Part shown: piece after piece, positions 40,173-48,475 of the stretch
How positions within the stretch are numbered: position 1 is the first letter of the stretch
How the letters are laid out: each line of letters starts with the position of its first letter
NCBI RefSeq assembly: GCF_030348825.1
Contig: NZ_JAUCES010000005.1
Coordinates: 3,782,001-3,846,000, forward strand
DNA: 64,000 bases
Source of the DNA: Fictibacillus sp. b24
GTDB taxonomy: Bacteria > Bacillota > Bacilli > Bacillales > Fictibacillaceae
Direction of reading: 5' to 3'
Program-made: the position numbers and the translations under genes
The notes under the pieces: model-generated
The model's input: the letters and a program-made list of their open reading frames with translations, nothing else
Database searches by the model: none
Told to the model about the DNA's origin: nothing

Positions 40173-41371
40173 TTCACGTAACTGCGAGCTACATGTCTCA
40201 TTTTTCTATGTTTTTGTTTTTGGCTGCGCATGCGTAAGATCACAAGAAAGGCCAGAAGCAGAAGTAATCCAGAATATAAGAATATGCTTGCTTTAACAAT
40301 CTTCTGCATAAATGATGAGTCTACTTCCTCAACCGCTTCCGTCTCAGCTGCTGCCGGCGCTTCTTTTTTCTTTTCCTTAAAAAGCGTGTGAGTCAGCAGC
40401 AAGTTTCCGCTCGAATCCTTCAGTTGCAGTTCACCATCAGCAGTAACGTTCTGAATCGGTTTTTCCCCCTTAGGCAAAGTAACGGTTAAATCGTCTTTTA
40501 GTTCATATGTTTTTCCGTTTTCCGCTTCAATCTTTTTTCCAGCAGAAAGGGTTTGTCTTTCGAAGTTTGCAAATCCGTAGTCGCCGATCGCCATTGTATC
40601 CCAATAAGCAGCGCGGCTTGAGGGAGCTTTTAGCGTGACGATGATTACATCTAAGTTATCACGAGAAACAGCTGTAACAAGAGTATGCTTGGATTCATCA
40701 ACATACCCATTCTTTACACCTACTGTTCCTGGATAGTCCCACAATAATTGGTGGTGGTTTCGTAAAGTCGTGTCCCATCCTTCACCTACCCAAGGCAATT
40801 CTTTTGTAGCTACGATTTCACGAAAGACATCATTTTTCATCGCATACTGAGTAATCTTCGCCATATCTTCAGCTGTCGTATAATGTTCTACATCAAACAG
40901 TCCATTTGGATTAACAAAATGAGTGTTATCTGCTCCTACTTTTTTAGCAAATTCATTCATTTCATCTGCAAACGAAGCTACATCACCAGCTACATATTCC
41001 GCAATCGCAATTGCTGCGTCGTTTCCTGAGTTGATCAGCAATCCTTGCACAAGTTTCTTTAATGGCACGTGTTCTCCTTCAAGAAGATATACTCGCGTTC
41101 CATCAGCTTTAACTGCCTCACTGCTAACAATAACGGAATCATCTAAGTTGCCTGATTCTATAGCCAGAATGCCTGTAACGATTTTTGTAATACTCGCTGG
41201 ATACATTTGTTCTGAGCTATTTTTTTGATATAAAATATCTCCTGTTTTAGCATCAATCATTACGGCGCTTTCGCTTTTTATTTCTGGTGTGTTCTCACCC
41301 GCCGCTTGTACAAACTGAGTCTGCATCAGCATAACAAGTGAAAGAACAAGAAAAAGGCTTATTTTTTTCAT
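40169..41371 (-). CDS. D-alanyl-D-alanine carboxypeptidase (S11 PBP)
   Basis: A 400-residue penicillin-binding carboxypeptidase: signal peptide (1-23), then SxxK (SITK), SGN (INSGNDAA) and KNG (VGVKNGYV) active-site motifs. It trims the stem peptide of peptidoglycan. A C-terminal hydrophobic helix (about 363-380) followed by a basic tail anchors it, unlike the amphipathic helix of classical DacA. DacA/DacF-like, but the exact orthologue is not clear. Confidence 0.92.
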   Translation of the reverse strand: MKKISLFLVLSLVMLMQTQFVQAAGENTPEIKSESAVMIDAKTGDILYQKNSSEQMYPASITKIVTGILAIESGNLDDSVIVSSEAVKADGTRVYLLEGEHVPLKKLVQGLLINSGNDAAIAIAEYVAGDVASFADEMNEFAKKVGADNTHFVNPNGLFDVEHYTTAEDMAKITQYAMKNDVFREIVATKELPWVGEGWDTTLRNHHQLLWDYPGTVGVKNGYVDESKHTLVTAVSRDNLDVIIVTLKAPSSRAAYWDTMAIGDYGFANFERQTLSAGKKIEAENGKTYELKDDLTVTLPKGEKPIQNVTADGELQLKDSSGNLLLTHTLFKEKKKEAPAAAETEAVEEVDSSFMQKIVKASIFLYSGLLLLLAFLVILRMRSQKQKHRKMRHVARSYVK

Positions 41372-41473
41372 TTCTTTCCGCTCCCGTTAGTCATTTAATC
41401 TCCATAACTCTTCGTATGATTTATGTTTTCTTTTGTGGTTGAAATCAAAATGAAATACATTAATTGTCGCCAT

Positions 41474-41526
41474 AAAAAAACAGGCGTTTTTATCAATTGA
41501 TACCGTTCGACAAAATTCGCCTGTTT
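41474..41526 (-). terminator. Terminator of the CorA-type gene
   Basis: AAACAGGCG/CGCCTGTTT 9-bp stem with a long loop, then TTTTTT on the minus strand. Confidence 0.75.
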
Positions 41527-41558
41527 CCTCTTATTTATCGTACATTTCCACAGTTTTT

Positions 41559-42494
41559 TTAGTCAAAATGCTTCTTGTTTTTCTTTCCTGTTAATAAATC
41601 TCCAGTCCAGCCCTTCATACGTAACCACAGATAAATAGCTAGTGTAGATGCTACAATTAGAATCATGGCATACAGATAGCCTAGTTTCCACTCAAGCTCT
41701 GGCATGTTTTTAAAGTTCATTCCCCAAATTGCCCCGATCGCCATCGCAGGGGTGAATATGACAGTAAACACCGTCAGCGTCTTCATGATCTCATTACCGC
41801 GATGTGAGGAGAGAACCTCTTCTAAGTTTAATAAAGTGTCGATATCCTGCCTGTAATGAGATAGAAGCGTTGTTGTACGATCAATTCTTGTTTCAATCCT
41901 CTTGTAAGCCGTCGTTTCCGTGATTTCATCAAGAAATGCTTCTTTTATGGCCAGCTGTGTTTCATGAACAGGAAGCGTTAAGTCACTCCAGTTAATCAGT
42001 TCAATTCGGCGATCGTAAATACTGTTCAATAATGTTGTATGGTTATTTTGCTGAACATCTCTTTGGAGTTCCTTTAGTTTGAACTCTAATTCGTCTATAC
42101 CGTCCAGGAAATGGTTTATCAACTCACCTAACAAAATTAAAAAACCTTCTACTGGTGTCTTTTCCTCTAAAATCAAATGATTACATGACTCCCTGTAATC
42201 ACCCTCAATTCGAGCAAGGTCCAGTCCTACCGTGATAAGAGATTGTCGTCTTATATAAAAGTGAAAGATTTCGAAGTCAGATTGATTCTCAGGGTCTTGT
42301 TTGTATGTTAAAGAACCTCTAACTATCGGCTCGCCATTGTCCTCTTTTTCAATGCGTAAATAATTAACTTTTTCATTCTGGATATTCTCAAGCCAATTCT
42401 TACAGCCTTTGTTGTTCGATATTAGTTGATGAATGGTATCATTATGGCAATCATGACGGTACCATTTCCAATCATATACACTTGTCTGTTCCAT
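41559..42494 (-). CDS. CorA-family magnesium/divalent-cation transporter
   Basis: A 311-residue protein: large cytosolic N-terminal domain with long helices, then two membrane helices near the C-terminus, the first ending in the GMN motif (IWGMNFKNMPE). CorA pentamers carry Mg2+ (some Co2+/Ni2+ or Zn2+). B. subtilis YfjQ is the likely orthologue. AAAGGATG fits the ATG at 42494 better than one four codons earlier. Confidence 0.9.
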   Translation of the reverse strand: MEQTSVYDWKWYRHDCHNDTIHQLISNNKGCKNWLENIQNEKVNYLRIEKEDNGEPIVRGSLTYKQDPENQSDFEIFHFYIRRQSLITVGLDLARIEGDYRESCNHLILEEKTPVEGFLILLGELINHFLDGIDELEFKLKELQRDVQQNNHTTLLNSIYDRRIELINWSDLTLPVHETQLAIKEAFLDEITETTAYKRIETRIDRTTTLLSHYRQDIDTLLNLEEVLSSHRGNEIMKTLTVFTVIFTPAMAIGAIWGMNFKNMPELEWKLGYLYAMILIVASTLAIYLWLRMKGWTGDLLTGKKNKKHFD

Positions 42495-42535
42495 TTCTTG
42501 ATCCATCCTTTATTTTATCTATATTTTTTATATAT

Positions 42536-42835
42536 TTATACAACCGTATAATCCTTTGCGCCTTTCTGCCTCAACCATTTCAGTGAAAACTGCATCATTT
42601 CCGGATGGTTTTGCTTAGGATTCTTCGTATACAACCAAATCGACCCTGTTTTTTCCGTTGTCATTACCTTTAATAAGCCAATTGCAGCTAATTCTGTACC
42701 ATCTTTTAAAATCACTACAGCCGTGTCGTCACGATCTTCTATATAGGTAGAAAGAGATTTTTGATATTCAGGTGCGTCTTTACACCAATCAAGTAAACTT
42801 TGAAGATTCTCTTTTGTAGCGAAAACTGGTTTCAC
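42536..42835 (-). CDS. Hypothetical protein
   Basis: 99 residues, soluble, alpha/beta in pattern (TAVVILKDGTELAAIGLL, GSIWLYTKN, MQFSLKWLRQKG). It may be a shortened acetyltransferase-like fold, but no motif proves it. GGAGGA precedes the ATG. It lies between the nudix and corA genes, all on the minus strand; no function proposed. Confidence 0.6.
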   Translation of the reverse strand: MKPVFATKENLQSLLDWCKDAPEYQKSLSTYIEDRDDTAVVILKDGTELAAIGLLKVMTTEKTGSIWLYTKNPKQNHPEMMQFSLKWLRQKGAKDYTVV

Positions 42836-42883
42836 TTCAATCCTCCTCCAAAATAGATTTCCCTTTCGATAACAAGGTAAACC

Positions 42884-43294
42884 TTAAGTTAGATTCTCAG
42901 ACTGAGACAAGTAACTGCACAACAATACCCGGTCTTCTGGAAACGACAAAGTAAGGGTGTCTAACTCCTCCAAGGATACCCATCTTATATCGTAGATTAA
43001 ACCATCTGGATCTTGAATTGCCGGGGATCCGCTGATCATTTCAGCAGAAAAGTATTGCACATTGTAATGGATGCCTTGTGAAATACCCTCTTTACTATGT
43101 AGTTTCTGGATAATCTTCACCACATAACCCGTCTCTTCCCACACTTCACGAATACAGCATGCCTCAAGACTTTCGTTTCCTTCTCTTCCGCCAGACGGAA
43201 CGCTCCACCTTTTTTCCTCTTGAGGTAATCCTTGCAGGACCATTAACAGCTTCCCATCATGCACACAAATACAGCTTGCACCTTGCCACTTCAT
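42884..43294 (-). CDS. Nudix hydrolase
   Basis: 136 residues with a Nudix box GGREGNESLEACCIREVWEETGY (GX5EX7REUXEEXGU present). It hydrolyses a nucleoside-diphosphate-linked substrate, unidentified. GGGGAGA precedes the ATG. Single domain. Confidence 0.88.
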   Translation of the reverse strand: MKWQGASCICVHDGKLLMVLQGLPQEEKRWSVPSGGREGNESLEACCIREVWEETGYVVKIIQKLHSKEGISQGIHYNVQYFSAEMISGSPAIQDPDGLIYDIRWVSLEELDTLTLSFPEDRVLLCSYLSQSENLT

Positions 43295-43333
43295 CTAATC
43301 TCCCCCTTTTCATGTTACTTTCTTAAGGTAATA

Positions 43334-43364
43334 AAAAAATCCTGTGCAGCAACACAGGATTTTT
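43334..43364 (-). terminator. Terminator of the propeller-like gene
   Basis: ATCCTGTG/CACAGGAT stem with T-tracts on both sides. Confidence 0.85.
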
Positions 43365-43370
43365 CAACAA

Positions 43371-44273
43371 TTATATGACTTTAGACTGATCTGCTACTTT
43401 TTGGGTATTAATGATTCTGCGGTTACAATGGTCCCAAATATATAGCGTTTTGCTGTTTTGTTCTAAAAGTGACAGAGAATCATTTGTGCATTCAACGATC
43501 TTTGAATGAGGAATTTCATGTTCCTTCTGTTCTCCTGTCTTCATATCAATATATACGATTCGCTCACTCTTACCCGTTGCCAGGTCCAGCTCATAAACAA
43601 GCAGGTGGTCATCTACCTGGTATAGTGCACGAGGTGAGATAGATAATTTATATTCTGTAACGACTTTATCCTTTTCATTTAACACCATGATTTTCTTAGG
43701 ATCTCCGTTTAGTACAGGTGCACCGGAAACGTAGACAAGATTCTCATGACATAAAATATCAGTCGGTGCCATGTTGCTACCAAGGTTGATGCGTTTTTTC
43801 TTGCCGTTGCGGATGATATAAAGAACCGCTTGATCTTCTTCTACTATATAAGAGGAAATGTACAGAACATCTTGGTTCATCTCAACTTCCCACAGGTACC
43901 CGTTCACTTTCCATTCTTTCAAGAGTTCAGGTTCATTTTTAGAAAAAATTAATACTGAGCCTTTTGAACCATCACCCTCACAAGCTACAACGACACACGA
44001 TTCAAATTCATAAAAGTTAGGTTGCCCCTTAACGATCTGAGATTTTAAGCAGCCGTTCTTATAGTCAAAAATGAAGAGCTTATGATCCTTGGATTGATCT
44101 TCTACCTTTTTGGAGAACCAGTAATTTTTCTGTTTGTCCATGAATACATCGGAGTAGGTAAAAGCACCTTCCTCATTTCTTACTACACTTCCGGCCTGTT
44201 CAGGATCACGTGAGACGTACAGCGATTCATTCTTCTCTGCAGCTCGTGATGATAATTTATACATTTTAGCCAT
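43371..44273 (-). CDS. Predicted beta-propeller-like protein, function unknown
   Basis: A 300-residue soluble protein made of repeated short beta strands (for example LFIFDYKNG, VLIFSKNEPE, ALYQVDDHLLVYELD, TLYIWDHCN), suggesting a beta-propeller without a clear WD40 or other signature. No signal peptide is seen. GGGAGAGAG fits the ATG at 44273. It is divergent from the RRNPP regulator gene and shares its 220-bp upstream region, so it may be a target of that regulator (inference). Confidence 0.6.
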   Translation of the reverse strand: MAKMYKLSSRAAEKNESLYVSRDPEQAGSVVRNEEGAFTYSDVFMDKQKNYWFSKKVEDQSKDHKLFIFDYKNGCLKSQIVKGQPNFYEFESCVVVACEGDGSKGSVLIFSKNEPELLKEWKVNGYLWEVEMNQDVLYISSYIVEEDQAVLYIIRNGKKKRINLGSNMAPTDILCHENLVYVSGAPVLNGDPKKIMVLNEKDKVVTEYKLSISPRALYQVDDHLLVYELDLATGKSERIVYIDMKTGEQKEHEIPHSKIVECTNDSLSLLEQNSKTLYIWDHCNRRIINTQKVADQSKVI

Positions 44274-44416
44274 TGTACTCTCTCCCTTCATATTTGACGC
44301 CGGCCCCATGCTGACATAGGATTTATGTAAAACGTTTTTTCAAAATTATCAATTTCTAGCAAAAACTTTGTATTTTCTGTTATATTTATCTTATCAAACA
44401 ATGCGTTTATTCTGTA

Positions 44417-44477
44417 TTGGGAAAAATGGTAGGATAGTTACTTGTTTATTAGGGGTCTTGCATGACAATTTTCCCAA
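44417..44477. promoter_or_regulatory. Inverted repeat pair TTGGGAAAA / TTTTCCCAA upstream of the RRNPP regulator
   Basis: TTGGGAAAA at 44417-44425 and its exact reverse complement at 44469-44477 are centred 52 bp apart (about five turns), in the gap between the propeller-like gene and the regulator gene. A likely operator pair for DNA looping or dimer binding; untested. Confidence 0.45.
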
Positions 44478-44496
44478 GTTCTGAAAGGGGGATTTT

Positions 44497-45750
44497 ATGG
44501 TCGGTCAACGAATAAGATATTATAGGAAAACCAAGGGCCTAACCCAAGAAGAGCTGGCACAGGGAATTTGCTCTGTCTCATACTTGAGTAAAATTGAGAA
44601 AGGGGACGCCAAATCAAGCGAAGAAGTCATTAACATGCTTTGTGAACGTCTGGGTATTTCGCCCGAGGAAGTGGATGAGAGTAAGATCCTCGAAATGTTG
44701 AATGAGTGGAATATGATGATGGTTAATAGGCAGTTTGACGAGGCGATAAATTTTTTTCCTAAAGTTGAAAGTAAAATTGATCATGTTACACATCCTGAGA
44801 TAATGATTACTTTTAATCTATATTTAGCAAAGTATTATATGGTAAAAGATTTACCCGAATTAGAAAAAGCAAATTTAGCTTTAGAAAAAGTGAAAAAGGT
44901 TTTTGACCAACTGACTCAAGATCAAAAATTTAATTATTTCTTACTACAAGGTATGCACTATAATTATAGCGAGAAATATAATGACGCACTTCAATTTCTA
45001 AAATTAGCTGAAGGAGAGTTGGGTAAAAGTTTAAATATTATAGAAACCGAGATAGCAATTTTATATTACTTATTAGCACTTACTTATAATTTTTTAATGA
45101 GAATAAATTCGGTTACTACTTATGCTTTTAAAGCTATTTCAATATTTGACAAGGAATATAATTACAGCAGAAGTGCCGACTGCCAGGTACTATTAGCTAT
45201 TAGTTATAGACGAGCTAAAAATTACGATTTAGCAGAATACCATTTAAACAATGCTCTTAAGTACTCCAAGTCATTTAAAGATGAATTTATGAGTGGTGTT
45301 ATCTACCATAATTTAGGTTATGTAACATCGTGCAAAAATGAACACCTTAAGGCGATAGATTACTTTAAAAAAAGTCTTGAATATCGAAACAGTCAAACCA
45401 AGAAAAGAAAAGCATTAACATTATTTTTGCTTGCTACTGAATACTTAAAACTTAAAGATTATAAACGAGCTGAAGAATATGTAGAAGAAGGATATAAATA
45501 TTCTAATAACGATTTAGAAGTATATTATCATCTAAAGGTTCTTCAATACCAAATAAATGAAAACTACGATGCGAAGTTCGAATCTTTAATTAGTAAAGAC
45601 GTTATTAGTTTTTTTGAAAACAGAAGTAACTGGGAATATGTAGCGAAGTATTCAGAATTGCTAGCTGATGTTTATTTTGACCAAGCACTCTATAAAAAAG
45701 CTAGCACATATTATCGAATTGCAAATAACGCAAGGAAAAATATAGTATAA
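44497..45750 (+). CDS. RRNPP-type quorum-sensing regulator (NprR-like, HTH plus TPR)
   Basis: A 417-residue protein: N-terminal XRE helix-turn-helix (about 4-58, GLTQEELAQGICSVSYLSKIEKG) followed by about nine TPR-like helical repeats, including YHNLGYVTSCKNEHLKAIDYFKKSLEYR. This is the architecture and size of NprR, a cytosolic receptor for imported signalling peptides. AAAGGGGG precedes the ATG. The gene is clearly richer in A/T than its neighbours, suggesting acquisition. A peptide precursor gene starts 18 bases downstream in the same direction, as in cognate RRNPP pairs. Confidence 0.88.
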   Translation: MVGQRIRYYRKTKGLTQEELAQGICSVSYLSKIEKGDAKSSEEVINMLCERLGISPEEVDESKILEMLNEWNMMMVNRQFDEAINFFPKVESKIDHVTHPEIMITFNLYLAKYYMVKDLPELEKANLALEKVKKVFDQLTQDQKFNYFLLQGMHYNYSEKYNDALQFLKLAEGELGKSLNIIETEIAILYYLLALTYNFLMRINSVTTYAFKAISIFDKEYNYSRSADCQVLLAISYRRAKNYDLAEYHLNNALKYSKSFKDEFMSGVIYHNLGYVTSCKNEHLKAIDYFKKSLEYRNSQTKKRKALTLFLLATEYLKLKDYKRAEEYVEEGYKYSNNDLEVYYHLKVLQYQINENYDAKFESLISKDVISFFENRSNWEYVAKYSELLADVYFDQALYKKASTYYRIANNARKNIV

Positions 45751-45767
45751 TACTAGGAGGAAAAAAA

Positions 45768-46097
45768 ATGAAGAAACTAGTGGTTCTTACTCTTGCACTA
45801 GGTTTAGTTCTCTCATCAAACATGAGTTCATCTTTTACTTTTGACGATTCACCTAAAATTAATAAGGTACAATTATCTTTTGATGATTCACCCACTATTA
45901 GAAAATCTTCCAAACTAGCTTTTGATGATTCACCTACTATTAGAAAATTTTCTAAATTAGCTTTTGATGATTCACCTACTATTAGAAAATTTTCCAAACT
46001 AGCCTTTGATGATTCACCTACTATTAGAAGTAGTTCTAATTTAGCATTTGACGATAGTCCTACAATTAGAAGCGCTAAATATATAAATTCTTTATAA
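45768..46097 (+). CDS. Secreted signalling-peptide precursor with six tandem repeats
   Basis: 109 residues: Lys-Lys N-terminus and hydrophobic signal segment (about 4-17), then six copies of the core FDDSP[TK]I[RN] starting at residues 25, 38, 52, 66, 80 and 94. Spacing is 13 then 14 residues each. Copies 3 and 4 are identical (KLAFDDSPTIRKFS) and copy 1 is the most divergent (FDDSPKIN). AGGAGG precedes the ATG. With the RRNPP regulator directly upstream, it is best read as a multi-copy propeptide whose repeats are released after export and reimported. The mature peptide ends are not known. Confidence 0.85.
   Translation: MKKLVVLTLALGLVLSSNMSSSFTFDDSPKINKVQLSFDDSPTIRKSSKLAFDDSPTIRKFSKLAFDDSPTIRKFSKLAFDDSPTIRSSSNLAFDDSPTIRSAKYINSL
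45840..46070 (+). repeat. 42-nt tandem repeat inside the propeptide gene
   Basis: Six copies encoding FDDSP[TK]I[RN], mostly 42 nt apart. Copies 2-5 are nearly identical in DNA (TTTGATGATTCACCTACT core); copies 1 and 6 use TTTGACGATT/TTTGACGATAGT. Confidence 0.9.
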
Positions 46098-46110
46098 AAT
46101 CACTTGTTAG

Positions 46111-46145
46111 AAAACCCCCAGTTCAATTTTGAACTGGGGGTTTTT
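46111..46145 (+). terminator. Bidirectional terminator after the propeptide gene
   Basis: AAACCCCCAGTTCAA/TTGAACTGGGGGTTT perfect stem with T-tracts on both strands; it also serves the L,D-transpeptidase gene ending at 46146. Confidence 0.93.
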
Positions 46146-46481
46146 CTATGCCCTTATCACTACCTTCGTTCCAATCGGCACAATTTTAGATAGTTCCAAT
46201 ACGTGGTTGTTATGCATGCGCACACAACCTTTGGATACGTTTTTGCCTATGGACGATGGGTTGTCTGTGCCATGTATGCCATAGTGCGGCCGTGAGAGCC
46301 CCATCCACATCACTCCAAATGGGCCACCTGGATTAGGCGCTTTATTGATAATGGTATATGTTCCAGTCGGTGTAGGTGTCAGCAATTTCCCCACTCCAAT
46401 GGGATAGCGTTTAATGACTTTCCCATCTTTTACGAGGGCGAGTCTTTTTCTTGCTGTTGAAATATAGATTTCATAAGGCAT
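46146..46481 (-). CDS. L,D-transpeptidase (YkuD domain)
   Basis: 111 residues consisting almost only of a YkuD catalytic domain, with [20 protein letters not shown] containing the catalytic His and Cys. It forms or edits peptidoglycan cross-links; no signal peptide or LysM is present, so a non-classical or spore-associated role is possible. GGGAGGT suits the ATG at 46481. Confidence 0.88.
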   Translation of the reverse strand: MPYEIYISTARKRLALVKDGKVIKRYPIGVGKLLTPTPTGTYTIINKAPNPGGPFGVMWMGLSRPHYGIHGTDNPSSIGKNVSKGCVRMHNNHVLELSKIVPIGTKVVIRA

Positions 46482-46529
46482 CGTCATACCTCCCGCTTTA
46501 GCTTATGCAGGACAAGTAAGAAATGCCTC

Positions 46530-47027
46530 TTATTTGATTGTAACGAAACAATGTTCACTATGTGACGCAGGTATTCTCCCGGTTGCCTCAAGGAAGCTTT
46601 CCGCTGTTGTTAATCCTACATGCTTAAACGTCTTCTGCAGTGTTTTTTGTTTATCTTCTTTCCCATCAGGCAGTTCGTTTAAAAATACCTCAAAGCTGCC
46701 AAACTTCTTAACTATGTCGTTTACCCTTTTAGCATTCTCAATCGTCGCTTCAATCTTTTTTCTATGCCTAACGATTCCTGCGTCTGCTAGTAATTGCTTT
46801 ATATCCTCTTCTTCAAACAGCATTACCTTTTTTATTTCAAACTCTAAGAATGCTTTTCTGAAATTCTCCCGTTTGTGAAGAATTGTTTTCCAGCTTAAAC
46901 CGGACTGAAACAACTCTAACGTTAAGCATTCGAAAAGCTCATTGTCCCCGACAACCCATTTACCCCATTCGTTATCATGGTACTGCTGCAGCATCTCACT
47001 CTCTTCACTCCACTTGCATCGGTTCAT
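46530..47027 (-). CDS. tag: DNA-3-methyladenine glycosylase I (Tag)
   Basis: A 165-residue base-excision repair glycosylase: RCKW start, YHDNEWG, LSWKTILHKRENFRKAF, GIVRHRKKIEATIENA. The zinc ligands appear as Cys4, His17 and the C-terminal His/Cys in SHSEHC. It is about 20 residues shorter than E. coli Tag, mainly in the C-terminal half. It is a single gene. Confidence 0.9.
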   Translation of the reverse strand: MNRCKWSEESEMLQQYHDNEWGKWVVGDNELFECLTLELFQSGLSWKTILHKRENFRKAFLEFEIKKVMLFEEEDIKQLLADAGIVRHRKKIEATIENAKRVNDIVKKFGSFEVFLNELPDGKEDKQKTLQKTFKHVGLTTAESFLEATGRIPASHSEHCFVTIK

Positions 47028-47053
47028 TGAACATACTCCTTTATAAAATAATA

Positions 47054-47080
47054 AAAAGCGCAGCGGGGCTGCACTTTTTT
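47054..47080 (-). terminator. Terminator of the signal peptidase gene
   Basis: AGTGCAG/CTGCGCT stem followed by TTTTTATT on the minus strand, overlapping the stop codon. Confidence 0.8.
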
Positions 47081-47636
47081 ATTGAGTAGCCCGCATTTCA
47101 GAAAACGGGTAAATGACTACTTCTGAACGTCCTTCAATTGAATTTAATTCAATCAAACCTAGACCGTTTCGCGAATCCATACTGTTTAGGCGATTATCAC
47201 CCATTACGAACGCTTTGCCTTTTGGCACTTTTATCGGACCAAAATCTTCCGTTAAGTACACTCCCAGGTTTTTCGCTTCCGACTTATTTTCCTGCAGGTA
47301 CGATTCTTGTACTTTTTTATCGTTTACGTAGAGATCGTCACTCTTCATTTGAATAATATCTCCTTCAACTCCGATTATCCGTTTCACATAACGTTTATCG
47401 TCACCTTTTATTATGACGATCTCACCCTTTTTCGGTTCAGAGAAGGCGTAAACGATTTTATTAACGTATAACTTTTCCTGATCGTGCAATGTAGGTGACA
47501 TGGAAGCTCCTTCTACCATGTACGGGGCAAAGAAATAGGCTTTTGTAACAAAAACAAAGACTAATGCAAACCCGATGGCTTTGAACCAACTAATCCATTC
47601 ACTTTTCTGCTTTGTTTCTTTTTCCTGTTCAATCAT
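47079..47636 (-). CDS. sip: Type I signal peptidase
   Basis: A 185-residue membrane protease with an N-terminal anchor helix (about 18-37), the catalytic serine in GASMSPTL and the catalytic lysine in RYVKRIIGVEGD; C-terminal MGDNRLNSMDSRN. It removes signal peptides of exported proteins. A GTG at 47648 lies inside the GAGGTG ribosome-binding site, so the ATG at 47636 is preferred. It follows the VOC gene by eight bases. Confidence 0.93.
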   Translation of the reverse strand: MIEQEKETKQKSEWISWFKAIGFALVFVFVTKAYFFAPYMVEGASMSPTLHDQEKLYVNKIVYAFSEPKKGEIVIIKGDDKRYVKRIIGVEGDIIQMKSDDLYVNDKKVQESYLQENKSEAKNLGVYLTEDFGPIKVPKGKAFVMGDNRLNSMDSRNGLGLIELNSIEGRSEVVIYPFSEMRATQ

Positions 47637-47644
47637 ATCTTTAT

Positions 47645-48046
47645 TCACCTCGGCGACACGATTTCAATTTTTATTCGATCTGGATCTTCAAAGAATAATG
47701 CGTAATGACTTTCTCCCCCTGCAAAAGGGAACTTGTCTTCATATAAAAAGGAAATATTTCTCTTCTTCAATTGTACACGAAGTTGCTCTATTTGGGCACG
47801 TGATTTAGCCCAAAAGGCCAGGTGATTAAGTCCTGAACGCTTCCGATGAAAAGGTATTTCTTTATAATGGTCCTCTGTTTGTGTAAATACGAGATAGGCA
47901 GTTCCGTTTTTGTAACTAAAGCCTTTTTCCCATTGCTGAAAAAGAGAATAATTCAATTCTGGCATAAGCCAATCATAAAAGGCTCTTGTCTCTGTCAAAT
48001 TATGAACATTTATTTCTATATGATGAATTCCTTCTGGGGTTGTCAT
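47645..48046 (-). CDS. VOC (glyoxalase/bleomycin-resistance) family protein
   Basis: 133 residues with the paired beta-alpha-beta-beta-beta fold: HHIEINVHNLTETRAFYDW and LNHLAFWAKS, ending FFEDPDRIKIEIV. Metal-dependent lyase, isomerase or binding activity is possible; the substrate is unknown. AGGAG lies before the ATG at 48046. First gene before sip. Confidence 0.82.
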   Translation of the reverse strand: MTTPEGIHHIEINVHNLTETRAFYDWLMPELNYSLFQQWEKGFSYKNGTAYLVFTQTEDHYKEIPFHRKRSGLNHLAFWAKSRAQIEQLRVQLKKRNISFLYEDKFPFAGGESHYALFFEDPDRIKIEIVSPR

Positions 48047-48214
48047 TTCTTCTTTTCTCCTACTATTTATTAAATCTATCAAACGCTAAACACTTTGCTA
48101 TGGTTAAAATGTTTATAAGAATTCTTTTACGCTCTCTATTAATCATTTCCTGCAAGAAGTATTATTTATTTTTATGATTATGAATGGCAATCCCCTGGTA
48201 CCGACTTTTTATTT

Positions 48215-48394
48215 TTAATAAAATCCATCCTTTATATCTGTTGTTATTCTAATTGCACTGCTGATTGCAACAATTAAAAAAGTGGCAAATTGAATGCTCA
48301 GCCATTCATTTCTATAGAAAACACAATACACCAGACCTAAGAAGGCTGCCAGGAAAAGCAGTATGTCAAAAATAAACACTACCTTTCTTTTCAT
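48215..48394 (-). CDS. Small two-helix membrane protein
   Basis: A 59-residue protein beginning MKRKVVFIFDILLFLAAFLG and ending DIKDGFY, with two hydrophobic helices (about 5-26 and 33-50). GAGGTGAGG lies six bases before the ATG, so it should be translated. No family recognised. It lies in what would otherwise be a 430-bp gap between the VOC and phosphoesterase genes and is divergent from the latter. Confidence 0.7.
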   Translation of the reverse strand: MKRKVVFIFDILLFLAAFLGLVYCVFYRNEWLSIQFATFLIVAISSAIRITTDIKDGFY

Positions 48395-48475
48395 CGTTTA
48401 CCTCACCTCAAAACTGTTGTTCAAATGTTAACCCTCTTTTATAATAATTCATAAGAATACAAAGGTGGGAATATC

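Noticed and set aside
45701-45997. Minus-strand reading frame opposite the propeptide with repeated GESSK units
   Set aside because: Antisense shadow of the 42-nt repeat; no ribosome-binding site, and the plus-strand frame has signal peptide, start site and terminator.
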